Positions 11,953-22,791 of a stretch of DNA of 57,846 bases are shown here, in pieces (within the stretch, counting starts at the first letter, position 1; each line of letters opens with the position of its first letter). A model generated the notes under the pieces. It made no database searches. It saw only the letters and a list, made by a program, of their open reading frames with translations, and was not told where the DNA came from. The stretch is from positions 88,123 to 145,968 of the forward strand of contig MU129998.1 of NCBI GenBank assembly GCA_015039465.1. Reading direction: 5' to 3'. The DNA comes from Phlegmacium glaucopus. Taxonomy: Eukaryota; Basidiomycota; Agaricomycetes; Agaricales; Cortinariaceae. A program made the position numbers and the translations under genes.

Positions 11953-12145
11953 TAGTGATGCCAAAGTTCGGTTCCGAACCGACGCAAGAACCGAGAACCG
12001 AAAGAACCGAACCGTCAGTTCAGGTTCAGTTCAGTTCGGTCCAAGGATTTTGGGTTGTCGGTCCGGTTCTCGGTTCTCACATTTCTAAAATTTTGAGAAC
12101 CGGGTTCAAACCGGTTCAAACCAAACTTTCTGTCAATATTTTTTC
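11953..12145. repeat. hAT-like element end, GGTTC/GAACC-rich
   Basis: Begins TAGTGATGCCAAAGTTCGGTTCCGAACC, followed by dense GAACCG / GTTCAG words, resembling the termini of the three complete MITEs in this window. The right end and 8-bp target duplication were not found. It sits exactly at the breakpoint of CACTA accessory gene copy A. Confidence 0.55.
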
Positions 12146-12296
12146 TTAATTTTTCCGTGCAAAATTGAATTTATAGTCTATAAAATATTATTAGGCGCCA
12201 GACCTGACCCGATATTTTGGGAGTCGGAGTTTGAAAACTCTTATTGACTCTTATCCTATCAATACAACACAACAACGCAACGCGAATAACACCTAG

Positions 12297-12826
12297 ATGG
12301 CGATGAGATGACTAGGATCATTTGGAAGAAAATTCGCGAGGAGGTGAGTTGTGTTGCCATCATTATAACCCCCGCACATCCTCTAATCGTCATTTATGCA
12401 GCTCATCTTGCCGTATCTCAAACTCGATATCAAGTCCTTTGACTTGGGATCGGAATACAGAGATCATGTACGAATACTACACACCCTCCTCTGAAATCAC
12501 ACAACACCTCTAACTCTTATTCCCCCCCACGCCAGACCAACGACTAAGTAACGGTTGATGCTGCCAATGCCAACCGTTATCAAGTACAGCGTCGGCATCA
12601 AATGCACGACTATCACTCCAGACGAAGCCCACGTCAAGGACTCGGAGTTCGACTTGAAGCAGATGTGGAGAAGCCCCAACGGCACCGTACGTCCCCTCCC
12701 TTCCACTAATCTCCGCATCTCATAACGCCAACTTTTGGGGTGTCCTTCTTTTAGATTCGGAGTATTTTAGGAGGAACGGTGTTCCGCGAGCCCATCATTC
12801 TTTCCAAGATCCCGAAACCCATTCCA
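12297..12826 (+). pseudogene. NADP-isocitrate dehydrogenase fragment, introns retained
   Basis: Four exon remnants are recognisable as the N-terminal region of NADP-dependent isocitrate dehydrogenase. 12297-12343 reads DGDEMTRIIWKKIREE, 12402-12467 reads LILPYLKLDIKSFDLG, 12536-12686 reads TND-VTV then [12 protein letters not shown] in a shifted frame ending MWRSPNGT, and 12755-12826 reads IRSILGGTVFREPI then KIPKPIP. GT-AG introns are retained. Lesions are a CAA to TAA stop at 12545-12547 and a frameshift in the third exon; homology ends abruptly after PKPIP. It lies between the two copies of the CACTA accessory gene, so it may be a captured host gene fragment (inference). It is non-functional. 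Confidence 0.88.
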
Positions 12827-12904
12827 CAACAACGACATGCATAACGATGATGGGCACGGTCACTACCCCCTTGGGAGGGTTGTTTTTTATGATTTTAATT
12901 CAAT

Positions 12905-13240
12905 TCTAATGTAAACTACGACAGGCACACGATCAATGAACGGTAACAAATGACAATGAACAAAAGACAACAACAAACGAATATCAACAACGAACCAATG
13001 TCAACAACGAATCAATGGCAACAACAAGCAATGACGATGAATAATAACGAACCAATGAATGAAAGATGAACAAAAAAATGAATGAATGATGACGAACGGA
13101 CGGTAAGTTTCTCGATTTAATTAATGTATATGACAGTACACAGGGACGACTACCACGAGCACGGACAACAACGTCGAGCACAACTACTCGGATGACGAGC
13201 ACCGGTACTACCTTGAAAAAAAAAAAAAAAAAAAAAAAAA
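12905..13240. repeat. AAC/ATG low-complexity tract and A25 run
   Basis: From about 12920 to 13100 the sequence is degenerate repeats of AACAACGAA / CAATGAACAA type. An uninterrupted run of 25 A lies at 13216-13240. Confidence 0.8.
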
Positions 13241-14300
13241 GGAGGAATTCACGAGAATTCCACTGAGATGATGAAAGTGGGGGGTAAGAATGAATTGAAC
13301 TGAAACTACCTACAAAAGAGCAGTATTTATACCCTAAGGATGAGGCTATGTAAAACAATAAAAAGAAAGAAGTACGCGCTGTCAAAGGAAGAAAGATGAA
13401 GAGATGACAGCTGTGAGAAGAAAAGAACAATGGAAAAGAAAAAGGAACAATAAAAAAATCTGTAAAGTGTCAAAGTGCGAGAGAAAAGAAAAGAAGGCAG
13501 TGTACATAGTCCAATAGCAAAAATATATCGACTCCATAGGCGTGTGGTCATGTCAAAAATGTGAAAGGTCCTGAGTCAACACTTGAAAGGCGCAGCCTTG
13601 TTCCCGAGAAAACACTACTTGCCCATGGTCCCATGTCGCGCAGCCTTGATAACACTTGACACACTGCGAGAATAATCCTCTGCTGCTGATTCATCTGCAA
13701 TTCCTGCTTAGTCGTGATCCTCCTGGACTTCCTAAATTGTCATAAAGAGGGTGGGAAGGCTTCAGGTACCGCGTGAATGATGGTTTTGGCAGTGAATGAT
13801 AAGATAAGAGGTAGATGAGTGAGGATAGGGGACTGAGTGAGATCCAGGAGCGAGGGATGGCAAGATAGATGGCTGAGGGGAAGACTTGTGGGTCCATAGC
13901 CACAACAACAATGACAAAGCCTTGTACATAATGGGAGATGTAGTTGATGCGTCCATAAAGGGGCCGTTCTTGAAATGATGGACCAAGGATACGATCAAAC
14001 GCGAGCCGATGACCGATGCGAATAGTAGATTGATCGCTTTGCTGGATCACTAGCCAAGGAACGAACGGATGGTATATGCTTAGGAGCATGTCGATAGTGA
14101 AAACAATGGAGAGCATAGTGTGAGACATTGAGAGTATGATGAGCAATGGGGATGTTATCGTTGAACGAATGGTTTTGTTGACCAGGAACGCGATTCAGGG
14201 CCGCTTCCAAAATAGGTAATCAAATTCAAAGTCCGCTTATTTTCATGATGGCGACTTTTAAGCTTTCTTCTCACGCTACCAATCAGTATTGGTGCGCGAC
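13241..14300. other. No gene recognised
   Basis: The best frame (151 codons, minus, 14146-13691) has no introns, motifs or codon character I recognise. Unique spacer between the two CACTA accessory gene copies. Confidence 0.45.
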
Positions 14301-14994
14301 AGCGGGTATAATTGGAAGGACTGGTTGTTCTGCGATGGCTGAATGCATATTTTCTATCGTTATAGCAGGGTTTGAACTGTTCAAAGAGCTTGAAATGGGT
14401 GTAGCCGAATTTAAGGAGGGAGCCAATGGTGCAGAGGTAGATGAAGATGGCCCTGAAGCCAGAAGTGAGCCAATATAGTTGATAATCTAACATTAGCGAT
14501 GAGCAGACACTTCACCTTCGCTATCAAGGTCAATAATTTCGTGGTTGGGAGGTGGTGCTTGGTTCTTTCGCCTTTTCTTCATTTTGGGTGCACGGTTGTT
14601 GTCGTCTTCCGCCTTTCGCTTGATAATTGATGGAACTCGACCTATCAAAGTCTGACATTGTTAGATGAGGTGAAGGTGATAAATCTACTTACGTTTCAAT
14701 TGACCAGATTGTCGATGGTAACGATTCCAGCCAGGGTAACGGTGAGTGGCAAATTCCTGCACTTTCCAGTCGCCATGGCACCAGCAGAACTCTGGATATT
14801 TTTGGGCCATCATATAGCCGAAGTACTTCATAGCTTGGTCAATCTTCTTGGCCCATGTCTCGGGATCGAGGCGCCAGTAATAGAGATCATTCCAGGCCGT
14901 AGTCGCAGTCTTGGACATTTCTTCAAGTCGCTGACTTGAAACCTTTTCTCCTGATTCATCACAAAGAAAACCAAATTTATCAGGTACCTCATTC
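14301..14994. repeat. 694-bp direct duplication, copy B
   Basis: Partner of 11258-11951. The left boundary at 14301 coincides with truncation of the accessory gene; past 14994 copy B continues into the gene's 5' exons whereas copy A stops. Confidence 0.93.
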
Positions 14995-15639
14995 TGCAAT
15001 CTTGCCCGTTTGCAGAATTCATTCCAGTCTGTTTTAGCCCAGTACTGAACATCAGGATAGTCATCTTGCTCTGCTGTAGGGGGAGCTGGCGGAATTGCGA
15101 TTGATACTTCCTCCAAGGAACGTCTTCTGGTAGGCAGATCTTCATCTTCTGGGTTTTTTTTTGATTTCACAGTTACCGATGCAGAGTTTTGAACCTCCTT
15201 GAGTTCATCTTTGAGCTCGGAGACACGATCCCTAAATACAAAGTATCTTTGTAGCCAATTAGATGCACCAATAAAAATTGAACTTACTTCTGTGCCTCAA
15301 ACTGGTATTTCACGCGCATATAATCTTCAAATAAACGCATATGGGCCTCATTACCAGCCGCCATTAGCGCAAAATGAGTCACCGTTTGGAGTATGGCTTC
15401 AATATCCTGCACAGATGCTGATGTACGAGGATAAGCCTGAACGGAGGCATTTTGACGCTATGATGGGGCAAAAAATCTTTAAACATGTTTTAGTAGAAAA
15501 AATCATAGCAACTTACTGGATGTTGTGGTGCAACCCTGTTGTATGCCATATTTATTTGATTCTGGACAGCGGAGATATCATAGAGTTCATGAGTAAGATT
15601 ATCATTATAGGTTCTATCAGGGGTTTGGCTAAAATTCAT
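14301..15639 (-). pseudogene. CACTA-element accessory gene, copy B (5' part)
   Basis: Minus-strand exons: 15639-15517 (starts MNFSQTPDRTYND), 15457-15288, 15231-14693, 14641-14516, then 14452 to the truncation at 14301. All junctions are GT-AG with matching phase. The product begins with a helical region, followed by an Arg/Lys-rich linker (TRRRSLEE), the Trp-rich block WNDLYYWRLDPETWAKK and a basic KMKKRRKN stretch. The 3' exons present in copy A are missing here. It lies directly downstream of the transposase gene and on the same strand, as expected for a second transposon gene. One change relative to copy A turns the Arg of PEFRWCHGDWK into Cys. No known enzyme motif seen. Confidence 0.7.
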
Positions 15640-15733
15640 AATGCGAAATGGTGGCAGCAAGAAAAGACGCAAATGTTTGTATGTGTTTCCTTGGCCTTCT
15701 CGTTCTCAGCTCCTTGAACTGGCTCTTCGCAAT

Positions 15734-16212
15734 ATGTCTATTACCTTGGTTCAGATTCGCGCTATTGATCACCAGACTCTAGTTGCTAGTGGAAACACTT
15801 CCTATGCTAGGCTACTTGAAGAAATCTCACATCTGCGGTAATTTCTTCAAACTGGCTTCTTATAATATCACTGGCCTCAAATTTCAATACATATCAGCGA
15901 AAATCATGCAAGATACATCCTGGTGGAAGATCCACAGGCCAAAACAATTAATTCAACAGTTCAAGGTGATCTTATCACTATCAACAACCCCATCCGGCAT
16001 GTTCGATACACCAAGCATGGAAGACTCGTATACCGCGTCACTGAGCCTACTATCGCAGTGAGCATTTCTTCATCAACCTATATGCATAATTTTAACTAGG
16101 AACTTAAACTTAGGTTTCACATGATGATCTAGCCAAGGACTGTGACCGTACCTTGATAGAGGAACCGACCCTCGTGTCTGCTAACTTGCTTGTTGCGAAT
16201 AAGATCCAATAA
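15734..16212 (+). CDS. Small three-exon ORF inside the CACTA element, opposite strand
   Basis: Exons 15734-15837, 15898-16057 and 16114-16212 join in frame through two GT-AG introns to give 120 residues. It starts MSITLVQIRAIDHQTLVASG and ends TLVSANLLVANKIQ. The middle exon reads ENHARYILVEDPQAKT and RHVRYTKHGRLVYRV. It has no signal peptide or known motif. It sits between the accessory gene and the transposase 3' end, transcribed against both. Two consistent introns and full frame continuity argue that it is a real gene carried by the element. An upstream in-frame extension (from about 15641) is open, so the start could be earlier. Confidence 0.6.
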
Positions 16213-16367
16213 ACCCAAAATTCATTTGTACTTAAATGCTGTTCGACTTCCTGTATTATGTACCACAATAACTGAATGCTCTCAGATTTTTTATCATTAT
16301 AATGCATGCCCATAACGGTGGTAGAAATCTTCAAACATCAAATTATCTAACAGATTATATTCAGATA

Positions 16368-19300
16368 CTATTCTATGGGATCAACATATCCGGTCAATTC
16401 TGTATCATCTAGACCCGATTTTTCTACAACAAACCATAAATTATCTGGATCTCCAGGGCGTTGAGGTAGGGGTTGCATGGAAACAACGGACATAATGGAT
16501 GAGATTGATACAATCTGAAAGCCATCTGATCCAGTATATTCACATGCCCAAAGGGTATGGTAGGATTGTTCCAACATGTCTGCGTCTGGAGGACCATAGA
16601 TGGAAATGAGGGCATATGGAATGAATTTTTCATCATCATCTGGATCAACAAGCTGGAAAAAGAATTGAACTTCGCCAAATTCAACCTTTCCATTGAGGTT
16701 CATCTAATAAAATTAGTTAGTGTTAAATTTGATGATGAAGAAAATGTTCTCTTTGCCTTGACATTTCGTGTTACACGTGTATTTCCAACAGTTATCCGCC
16801 TGCCTTCAGCAAAAATACTCCTCACAATCTGTCCATTTGGCAAACGCACACGGCCCCATTTTCTGAGAATTGTTTTCTGCAGTTCTGCTTCAATTATGAC
16901 TCTCTCGGCACCCTGCAACCTTGTCGGGTTTCTCTGTCTAGGTGTTAGAAATATATATCCATCACCATTATTATGGGAATATTTTGGTAAAGGAATATGA
17001 ATATCGCTGTCAAGTTCAGGGCACATAGCTTTCAGCGCATTAATCTGTGATCTACGGACTGCAATTTGGCACAGATTTCCATAGGGATTTGAAGGTTGCC
17101 GAATATCCTGCCCAAGATCTCCAATTGAACGTTCCATTGTATACTGGGTGTCGTAGGTACCTGGACCAATGCGAGTTGTTTCTGGACAGGTGTGAAGGAG
17201 CGTATGAACACATGGTCGACCAAAGTGTAGTCGGTCCATGCGCCGTTGATAATAGAGATTTTCATATTCCTCAACAAATTGGACAAGGTATGAATGAGCT
17301 TCACGTATTTGTCTGCCTGTGATGCGGCGTTGAATTATTATTCGTATACCATGAACAAGCTTGCAGAAATTTCGCCAGTATTTTCCAGGAAGTACTGTTC
17401 GGAAGACAGCAGGTCCCAGTCCAAAAAGATACAGATAATATTCGGTTGCTTTGTATCCACTTGACAGTTTCTCAGCAGGGTTTCGTGGGGTATGATGAAA
17501 AGATGAAGGAAAGTAAATGGTAGAATTGGCAACAAGCTTTCCATGATTTTGCCAAACGGCACCGGTTAGAGCTGCCCAGTCCCAGGTAGATATATCATCA
17601 GTTGATTCACACTTCAATGTACCTCTCCAGAGGGGAATTAATAATTCGCCTAAATTGATGCTAATAAGGTGCATGAGATCGACGGAAAAACATTGGGGGA
17701 CGGGAATAGTAAAATCAGTGTGTAATCCACTGATAATAGATGGTTTGCTGATCCCTGTAAGTTTACGATTTCGTTCATAGTCATTTTGATCCCGGGAATT
17801 AATAACCTTTGTAAGGTTTTCTTGGTATGTCTGAGTAGATTCACGCTCGATAGGGTTGCGAAGGTCAAAATCATGGTGAACATCTCCATTCGTCCCATTT
17901 GTTACGATTTCATACATGCTTCGTACGCACATTTTTCATTTCCTTTTACTTTATCACGCATGCACGCTCCATGTTGCATTCATTGTTTCACTCACATGCA
18001 GATACGGTTCTCTTTTCATACATGTGTCGAACACATGTTTACCTACCCTTTACCATATGCCTTTCATTCTACCATTTTGTATATAAACCTACGTTTCTTG
18101 TACTAGATACGGTACCTAGTCTTTAATAGACGATCCTCTACACACACGATCTCTCTCTAAGTCGACCGCTGCTCTAGGCCTTAACAAGTCTACGAAGCGC
18201 AAGACCTCAGATTGATACTCGAACCCGACATAGCAACGACTGTTAACGATCAGCGTACCTGAATCGTTCGAAGTCGTAACACCATTAGGTTGAAGATGGA
18301 CAACGCAGTAGTGACCGCTAGAGGGCTTGTGCCTCCCTTCTATTTTGCATCCTACTCGGCAACCATGTGCGCCATGGTGACCTACCCGTCCATCCATTTC
18401 CGTAAGCCCTGGTGCATCGGCGGTGCTAAGAATATGTATCACGCGTGATAGAATGATAGCTTTTTTTATATAATCCCACATGCGTAAGCCAGCATTGTTA
18501 TTTTCGTGTTGAATAGCTGAGAGATGATGGAAGGATCGGAAGAGCAGGGAGTCCATATGCTTCGGCTTGTTTGGACCAGGAACAACAAATGCTGGAAGAA
18601 TATGTTTCTTTTTGTAACGGTTTGTTGGGCTGTAATCTGCAATAATCCAGATACCGATCCAAGTGTCGGATTTTTTACTTTGATAGAGTTGGGCGCCGTC
18701 AATCGAAAACAAAATAGTTGTATCATCACTGGTGAGATTCAGACGCTCTGCCAAATCCAGATAATCAGTCCCAGAGAATATATCGTCATAGACAAAATCT
18801 TGAGCTGATTCGAGTGTCTCAATGACTTCAAGTATTTCTTTTGTTTTCTGGTCGCGATACCCCATAGCAAGTGAACCTTGTTCTGAACGACGAAGTGCCT
18901 GAAGCTGTGGGCCGATAGGTATTGTACATTCCTGTTTTCGTGGTACTAGCTTTCCAGATTTTGCGCGCTCATCAGGGTTGTATCTGGGCTCCGAGCAATA
19001 ATAACAAGATTCGAGGTCAGCGAATGGTCCAGTAAAGGCATGGCACGAGTTTATGCACATATCGTCAGCAACAGAGACAACGCCGCTGATATTTGCAACG
19101 AGGTCCTTAACACTTCCATATGTGAGAATGTCAAGGTTTGGAAATCGACGAAGAATGGATTCTCGGACGTCTGAGTATGTTTTTTGGGAAGCATTTTCGC
19201 AGGACATGAAGAGATCGAGGGAAAGGCGAACATCAGGATCCGATATGTCAATTGGCTCTTCTGCTGGATTTCGAAGACGTTCAATAACCGCTGCGTCAAG

Positions 19301-20015
19301 TTTTCCATTATCTAGGGTCGCCTCTGATATTTCTTTGATGAATTGTTGTGCAATCTTGATGTGTTCAATCCTCGAATCGACCACAATGTGCTCCAATTCT
19401 TCCGGAAATTCATCTTGTTCTTGTAGATTGATTGCTGCGAGTGCGTGGGCCATTTGAAGCTCGTTTACATTCCGTTGTTCACGTATCTCATCCACATCAT
19501 TTTCTGCTGGCGCCCAATAATATTCCAGGCCGTGTTCTCCATTTTCAGGGTCATTAATACCCTCTTCGGGATGCTCCTCTGGCACCATACGGGCAGTGGG
19601 ATTACTGGCGTCAGAATTGCCCTCTGCACGATTCTCAATATTCGGAATGTGTTCCAGTTCATTGTTCTGAAATAAAACAGTGTAATTTATATGCAGAAAA
19701 ATCTATCACAAAGTAAGGTACCGAGATGTGACATACGAGCTCTGGCTGAACTTCTCTACCAGTGCGACACCTTTTGGGTGGTCTTCCGTACATCTCTTCA
19801 TCATCATCATCATCTGAACTGCTCATGTCGTCTGTCCCACCACCAGCAAGAGTACCTCCTGTGCTTCCTCCTGCATCCAGTTTCATCCAGTTTTCGTAAC
19901 TTGTTATATTGGCTGAGGGTAGAATAATGTGCTCTCGATGTCTTTTGATCGTTCTTTTGCTCATGAGCGCACCCTTGCATTTCGGACAGGGGCAAGGTAT
20001 TTTCTGAGGAGCCAT
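16368..20015 (-). CDS. CACTA (Tnp2 family) transposase, interrupted by a solo LTR
   Basis: Cut-and-paste transposase of the CACTA/EnSpm superfamily (Tnp2 domain). Exon 1 is 20015-19737 with a CPCPKCKGALMSKRTIKRH zinc-finger-like start and a Ser/Asp tract. Exon 2 starts at 19666 and runs to 16775, and the last exon is 16703-16368. Typical Tnp2 segments are DGAQLYQSKKSDTWIGIW, ADYSPTNRYKKKHILP, VPGPNKPKHMDS, VGHHGAHGCRVGC followed by GRHKP, and RKLTGISKPSIISGL followed by DLMHLISINLGELLIPLWRG. Exon 2 is split by a 382-bp solo LTR (17900-18281). If the LTR and one 5-bp target copy are ignored the frame is continuous and the protein would be about 1039 residues, so the LTR is the only obvious lesion. 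The ATG at 20015 was chosen because it precedes the Cys-rich start. Likely inactive as it stands. Confidence 0.93.
17900..18281 (+). mobile_element. Solo LTR with 5-bp target duplication
   Basis: Bounded by TGTTACGA at 17900-17907 and TCGTAACA at 18274-18281, i.e. 5'-TG...CA-3' with an 8-bp inverted end. Flanked on both sides by CCATT (17895-17899 and 18282-18286), the 5-bp target duplication usual for LTR retrotransposons. A TATATAAA box lies at 18080-18087. No internal retroelement sequence is present, so the element was lost by LTR-LTR recombination. Confidence 0.92.
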
Positions 20016-20484
20016 GGCAGGAGATGTGATCAAGTTGACTTAGGAGAAAATGAATCCGACTTTTGAAGAGCCGAGTGCCGAGTGTTGAGTGGGGTGAAGG
20101 ACGTGCACGTACCAACACCGCACGATGATCGGCACAGATTTCGATGAGCGGCGCTGTAATTCTCGGAAAATCCCATACTTTGCTCTTGTTGTGCAGATTA
20201 ACTCATAACCGACTTTGACTGGGCTTGAGCTTGTATTCTGTTGATTCTCATTTGTTATACCCACTGTTTCCCGCTTAGTTTGCGTAATAATAATGCAATA
20301 CATTTATCCGTGCAGATCATGATTCTCAACACTCATACAGGTCTTTTCTCAAGTCGATGAGTGTCAGTGCCAAATGCGATCCAAAGCGACATATCTAATA
20401 GTACAAGTTACGACCCACTAGCTCGCCCTGTGACTCTGTCCACCAACTCTGTCTGATAGTAGGTGTGAATTATGATATATAAGA
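20016..20484. other. Upstream region of the transposase, no gene
   Basis: This should contain the transposase promoter and one end of the CACTA element. I could not identify a matching terminal inverted repeat at both ends. Confidence 0.4.
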
Positions 20485-21222
20485 GGCATGCGTCAGAGCC
20501 AAAGTGAAATGTAATCTGCAACATCCGTGCCAAAAATTCATTGTCCGAGGCATCACTTGTGCCAGACATCCTCAACACTTCAAATCTCATACCACCGTCG
20601 CCATCGCCTTCCTGTGATGCCCTCGCTGCTTTTGCTCAACTGTGGGTAGGGAGTTCCACGTTGAGCAACCTCGACGATTCATTGGTATTGCGACTAGGCA
20701 TGAACTTCACCGAACTCACAAACGACTTCATCTTCACGTAAACATTGGAGCAAAATGACCTGGTTATGGTTGCTACGTTCGGCTTGGAAAATTTTACTCG
20801 CATCCAGAGGCGATGCAGTTACCCGACACCGGGCGTTCGGCGATTGTCTCTGCATTACTAGGCACACCTTCTAGTGGTCCTCCCTGCGATTTCCTCGGCT
20901 TCAACTCCTCGTCCAAATCACTTTCGGTTTTGGCACCCCCATGTGCCGCGTCCGTGCCAAGCGTAAAAATGCTGCACGCTCGTCGCACGCGTGACACAAA
21001 GACTTCCATCTGCCCTTATAATTAATATCAGCACCTTGCATAGCCTCGTAATATTTTACATTTTTCGTGATGTGGAGGATACTCTGAACTAATACACCAT
21101 CAAACTTATTTAACAGGACGACCAAATGTTCGTGGAAATCCACACTGGACCTAACACAACGACTAAGCCGTGGTGAAAACCCAGGAGTTGCGGGTGTCGG
21201 TAGCAGTACTGGAGAGGCTAAC
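20485..21222. repeat. Large imperfect inverted repeat, left arm
   Basis: Reverse complement of 23878-24656, with moderate divergence and several indels. Matching landmarks are GGCATGCGT..AGCCAAAGTGAAATG (20485 and about 24640), GGGAGTTCCACGTTGAGCAACCT (about 20650 and 24370) and CGTTCGGCGATTGTCTCTGCATTACTAGG (about 20833 and 24170). It includes the last exon of the minus-strand inhibitor-like gene. Confidence 0.85.
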
Positions 21223-21739
21223 CTGAACCGAATGTGAGCGAGGTAAATCGCCTCATGTAAGAGTTCAGCCTACAGGAGTGCCTTCTTGGTTGTCAACAAT
21301 TCCCCAGAACAAGCGAGTGTCAGTAGTCGCAATACTTCAATAAATAACGAGCGTTAGCTTGTCTGTGCTAGTCTCTCAGTCAGCCACTTACGTGAACTGT
21401 CCTTTGACTCGGGTCTCCTGGATTTTCCATTGTTGAGAATTAGACCTACCCTCAACGACAGCATCCTCCCCAGCACGATTTCCCGCTACGGCGAACATGT
21501 TGTTGCCTACGTTCTTGATGGTGTAATTGCCATTGCTTAATTCGTTGACGTTCCACTGGAAGGATTGGGGTTAGTATAGTGGCTACGAGAATAGTAGAAT
21601 GAAGGAAACTCGCTTGCTCTTTTTTACTCCCCTGCTCGTAGTTAGCAGCAACAGGAGTGCCGTCATTCGGGTCGGCAAGGTAGGCAAGGTTTTTTTGCCT
21701 AACATTTACGATAGTATACTTTCCGGATGAGATAGACAT
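21163..21739 (-). CDS. Beta-trefoil protease-inhibitor/lectin-like protein, copy 1
   Basis: Exons on the minus strand: 21739-21614, 21555-21392, 21334-21274, 21222-21163, giving 136 residues. The start MSISSGKYTIVNVRQKN and later GNYTIKNVGNNMFAVAGNRA, TRLFWGIVDNQEGTPV and NSWVFTTA show three beta-trefoil-like repeats, matching small cytosolic fungal serine-protease inhibitors (I66-like) and ricin-B-fold lectins in size and pattern. The first intron uses a GC donor (GCGAGT...CCAG); exon lengths 126, 164 and 61 equal those of the plus-strand paralog at 22792. No signal peptide. A TATA box at 21815-21823 precedes it. Inhibitor versus lectin activity cannot be settled from sequence. Confidence 0.8.
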
Positions 21740-21814
21740 GCTTGTTTTGAGAGTAATCACAGCTGTGTGTAGAGGGTCCGCGATGTTGAAAATCGAACTC
21801 GAGATGTTGGGCAC

Positions 21815-21823
21815 CTTTATATT
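21815..21823 (-). promoter_or_regulatory. TATA box of inhibitor-like copy 1
   Basis: AATATAAAG read on the minus strand, about 76 bp upstream of the ATG at 21739. The surrounding block (CTGAGCTCAGAATATAAAGG) recurs in front of copy 2. Confidence 0.6.
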
Positions 21824-21840
21824 CTGAGCTCAGGCGACAG

Positions 21841-22201
21841 ATACGCGACTCGAATTTCTCATGGGATTCTATTCAAGGACGCCGTGGATCCTCAGGTGAC
21901 ACTTGCACACGATGTACACGGACCCATGATCATCCTTTGAAGATAAATTTTCCCGAGAGTGTTCTATGAACTCCATCTTATCAGGCGCCTATCAGGAGCC
22001 TTGCAAGCGCCTCTGGAGAGATACGCGACTCGAATTTCTCATGGCATTCTTATCCAAGGACGCCTTAGATCCCCAGGTGACACTTGCACACGATGTACAC
22101 GGACCCATGATCATCCTTTGAAGACAAATTTTCCCAAGAGTGTTCTATGAACTCCATCTTATCAGGCGCCTATCAGGAGCCTTGCAAGCGCCCCTGGAGA
22201 G
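21841..22201. repeat. Tandem duplication of a 180-bp upstream module
   Basis: Two units, 21841-22020 and 22021-22201, nearly identical. Each starts ATACGCGACTCGAATTTCTC and ends with GGAGCCTTGCAAGCGCC. The unit also matches, inverted and diverged, part of the upstream region of copy 2 (about 22600-22700). It therefore doubles the distal promoter of copy 1. Confidence 0.93.
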
Positions 22202-22711
22202 TTTCCCATGATCATCGGCGACATTTGCATAAATATATTGGAAGATCTGGGTGGGTCAATTCATAAGCAGATGTCGCCATTTCCTATCTATCACTACATG
22301 TTCCACAGTTGACAGTTCACTCAATTTGGAAGCTCTTTTAATTTTCTTACCATCCAGAACCAAATGTTGACTAGTAATCAGTCTTTTCTTATATGACATG
22401 TTCTCCATTCTGTGTAAAGAAGCACAACTTCCGCAAATATAATTTGCCACAGAATCCTTGCAAAGTCCGCCCTTTTTCCTTGGTATTCTTAACCCAAAAG
22501 CTAACAGAGACAAACTTCTGCAGAAAAAAAGACATTATGAAGTGTTCTTACCCCTCGGGGCCCGGGATAAATCGGATTAACTCTCAACGAAAGATGATCA
22601 TGGGTATGGTGCATCGTGTGCAAGTGTCACCTGAAATCCGCCGACAGACACGGCGTCCTTCATTAGAATCCCATGAGAAATTCGAGTCGTTTATCTGTCG
22701 CCTGAGCTCAG

Positions 22712-22720
22712 AATATAAAG
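22712..22720 (+). promoter_or_regulatory. TATA box of inhibitor-like copy 2
   Basis: AATATAAAG about 72 bp upstream of the ATG at 22792, in the same sequence context as the box of copy 1. Confidence 0.6.
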
Positions 22721-22791
22721 GTGCCTTATATCTCGACGTCGCAGACTCTCTGTATCCTTTTTGCACAGCTGTAATCACTCGCTAAACAAGC

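Noticed and set aside
13691..14146. 151-codon minus-strand ORF
   Set aside because: No motif, no intron and biased toward hydrophobic plus Ser/His residues; opposite-frame neighbours are equally open.
10260..20400. CACTA terminal inverted repeats
   Set aside because: CACT-type ends were looked for near 9900-10260 and 20300-20420, but no matching pair was found, so element boundaries are not claimed.
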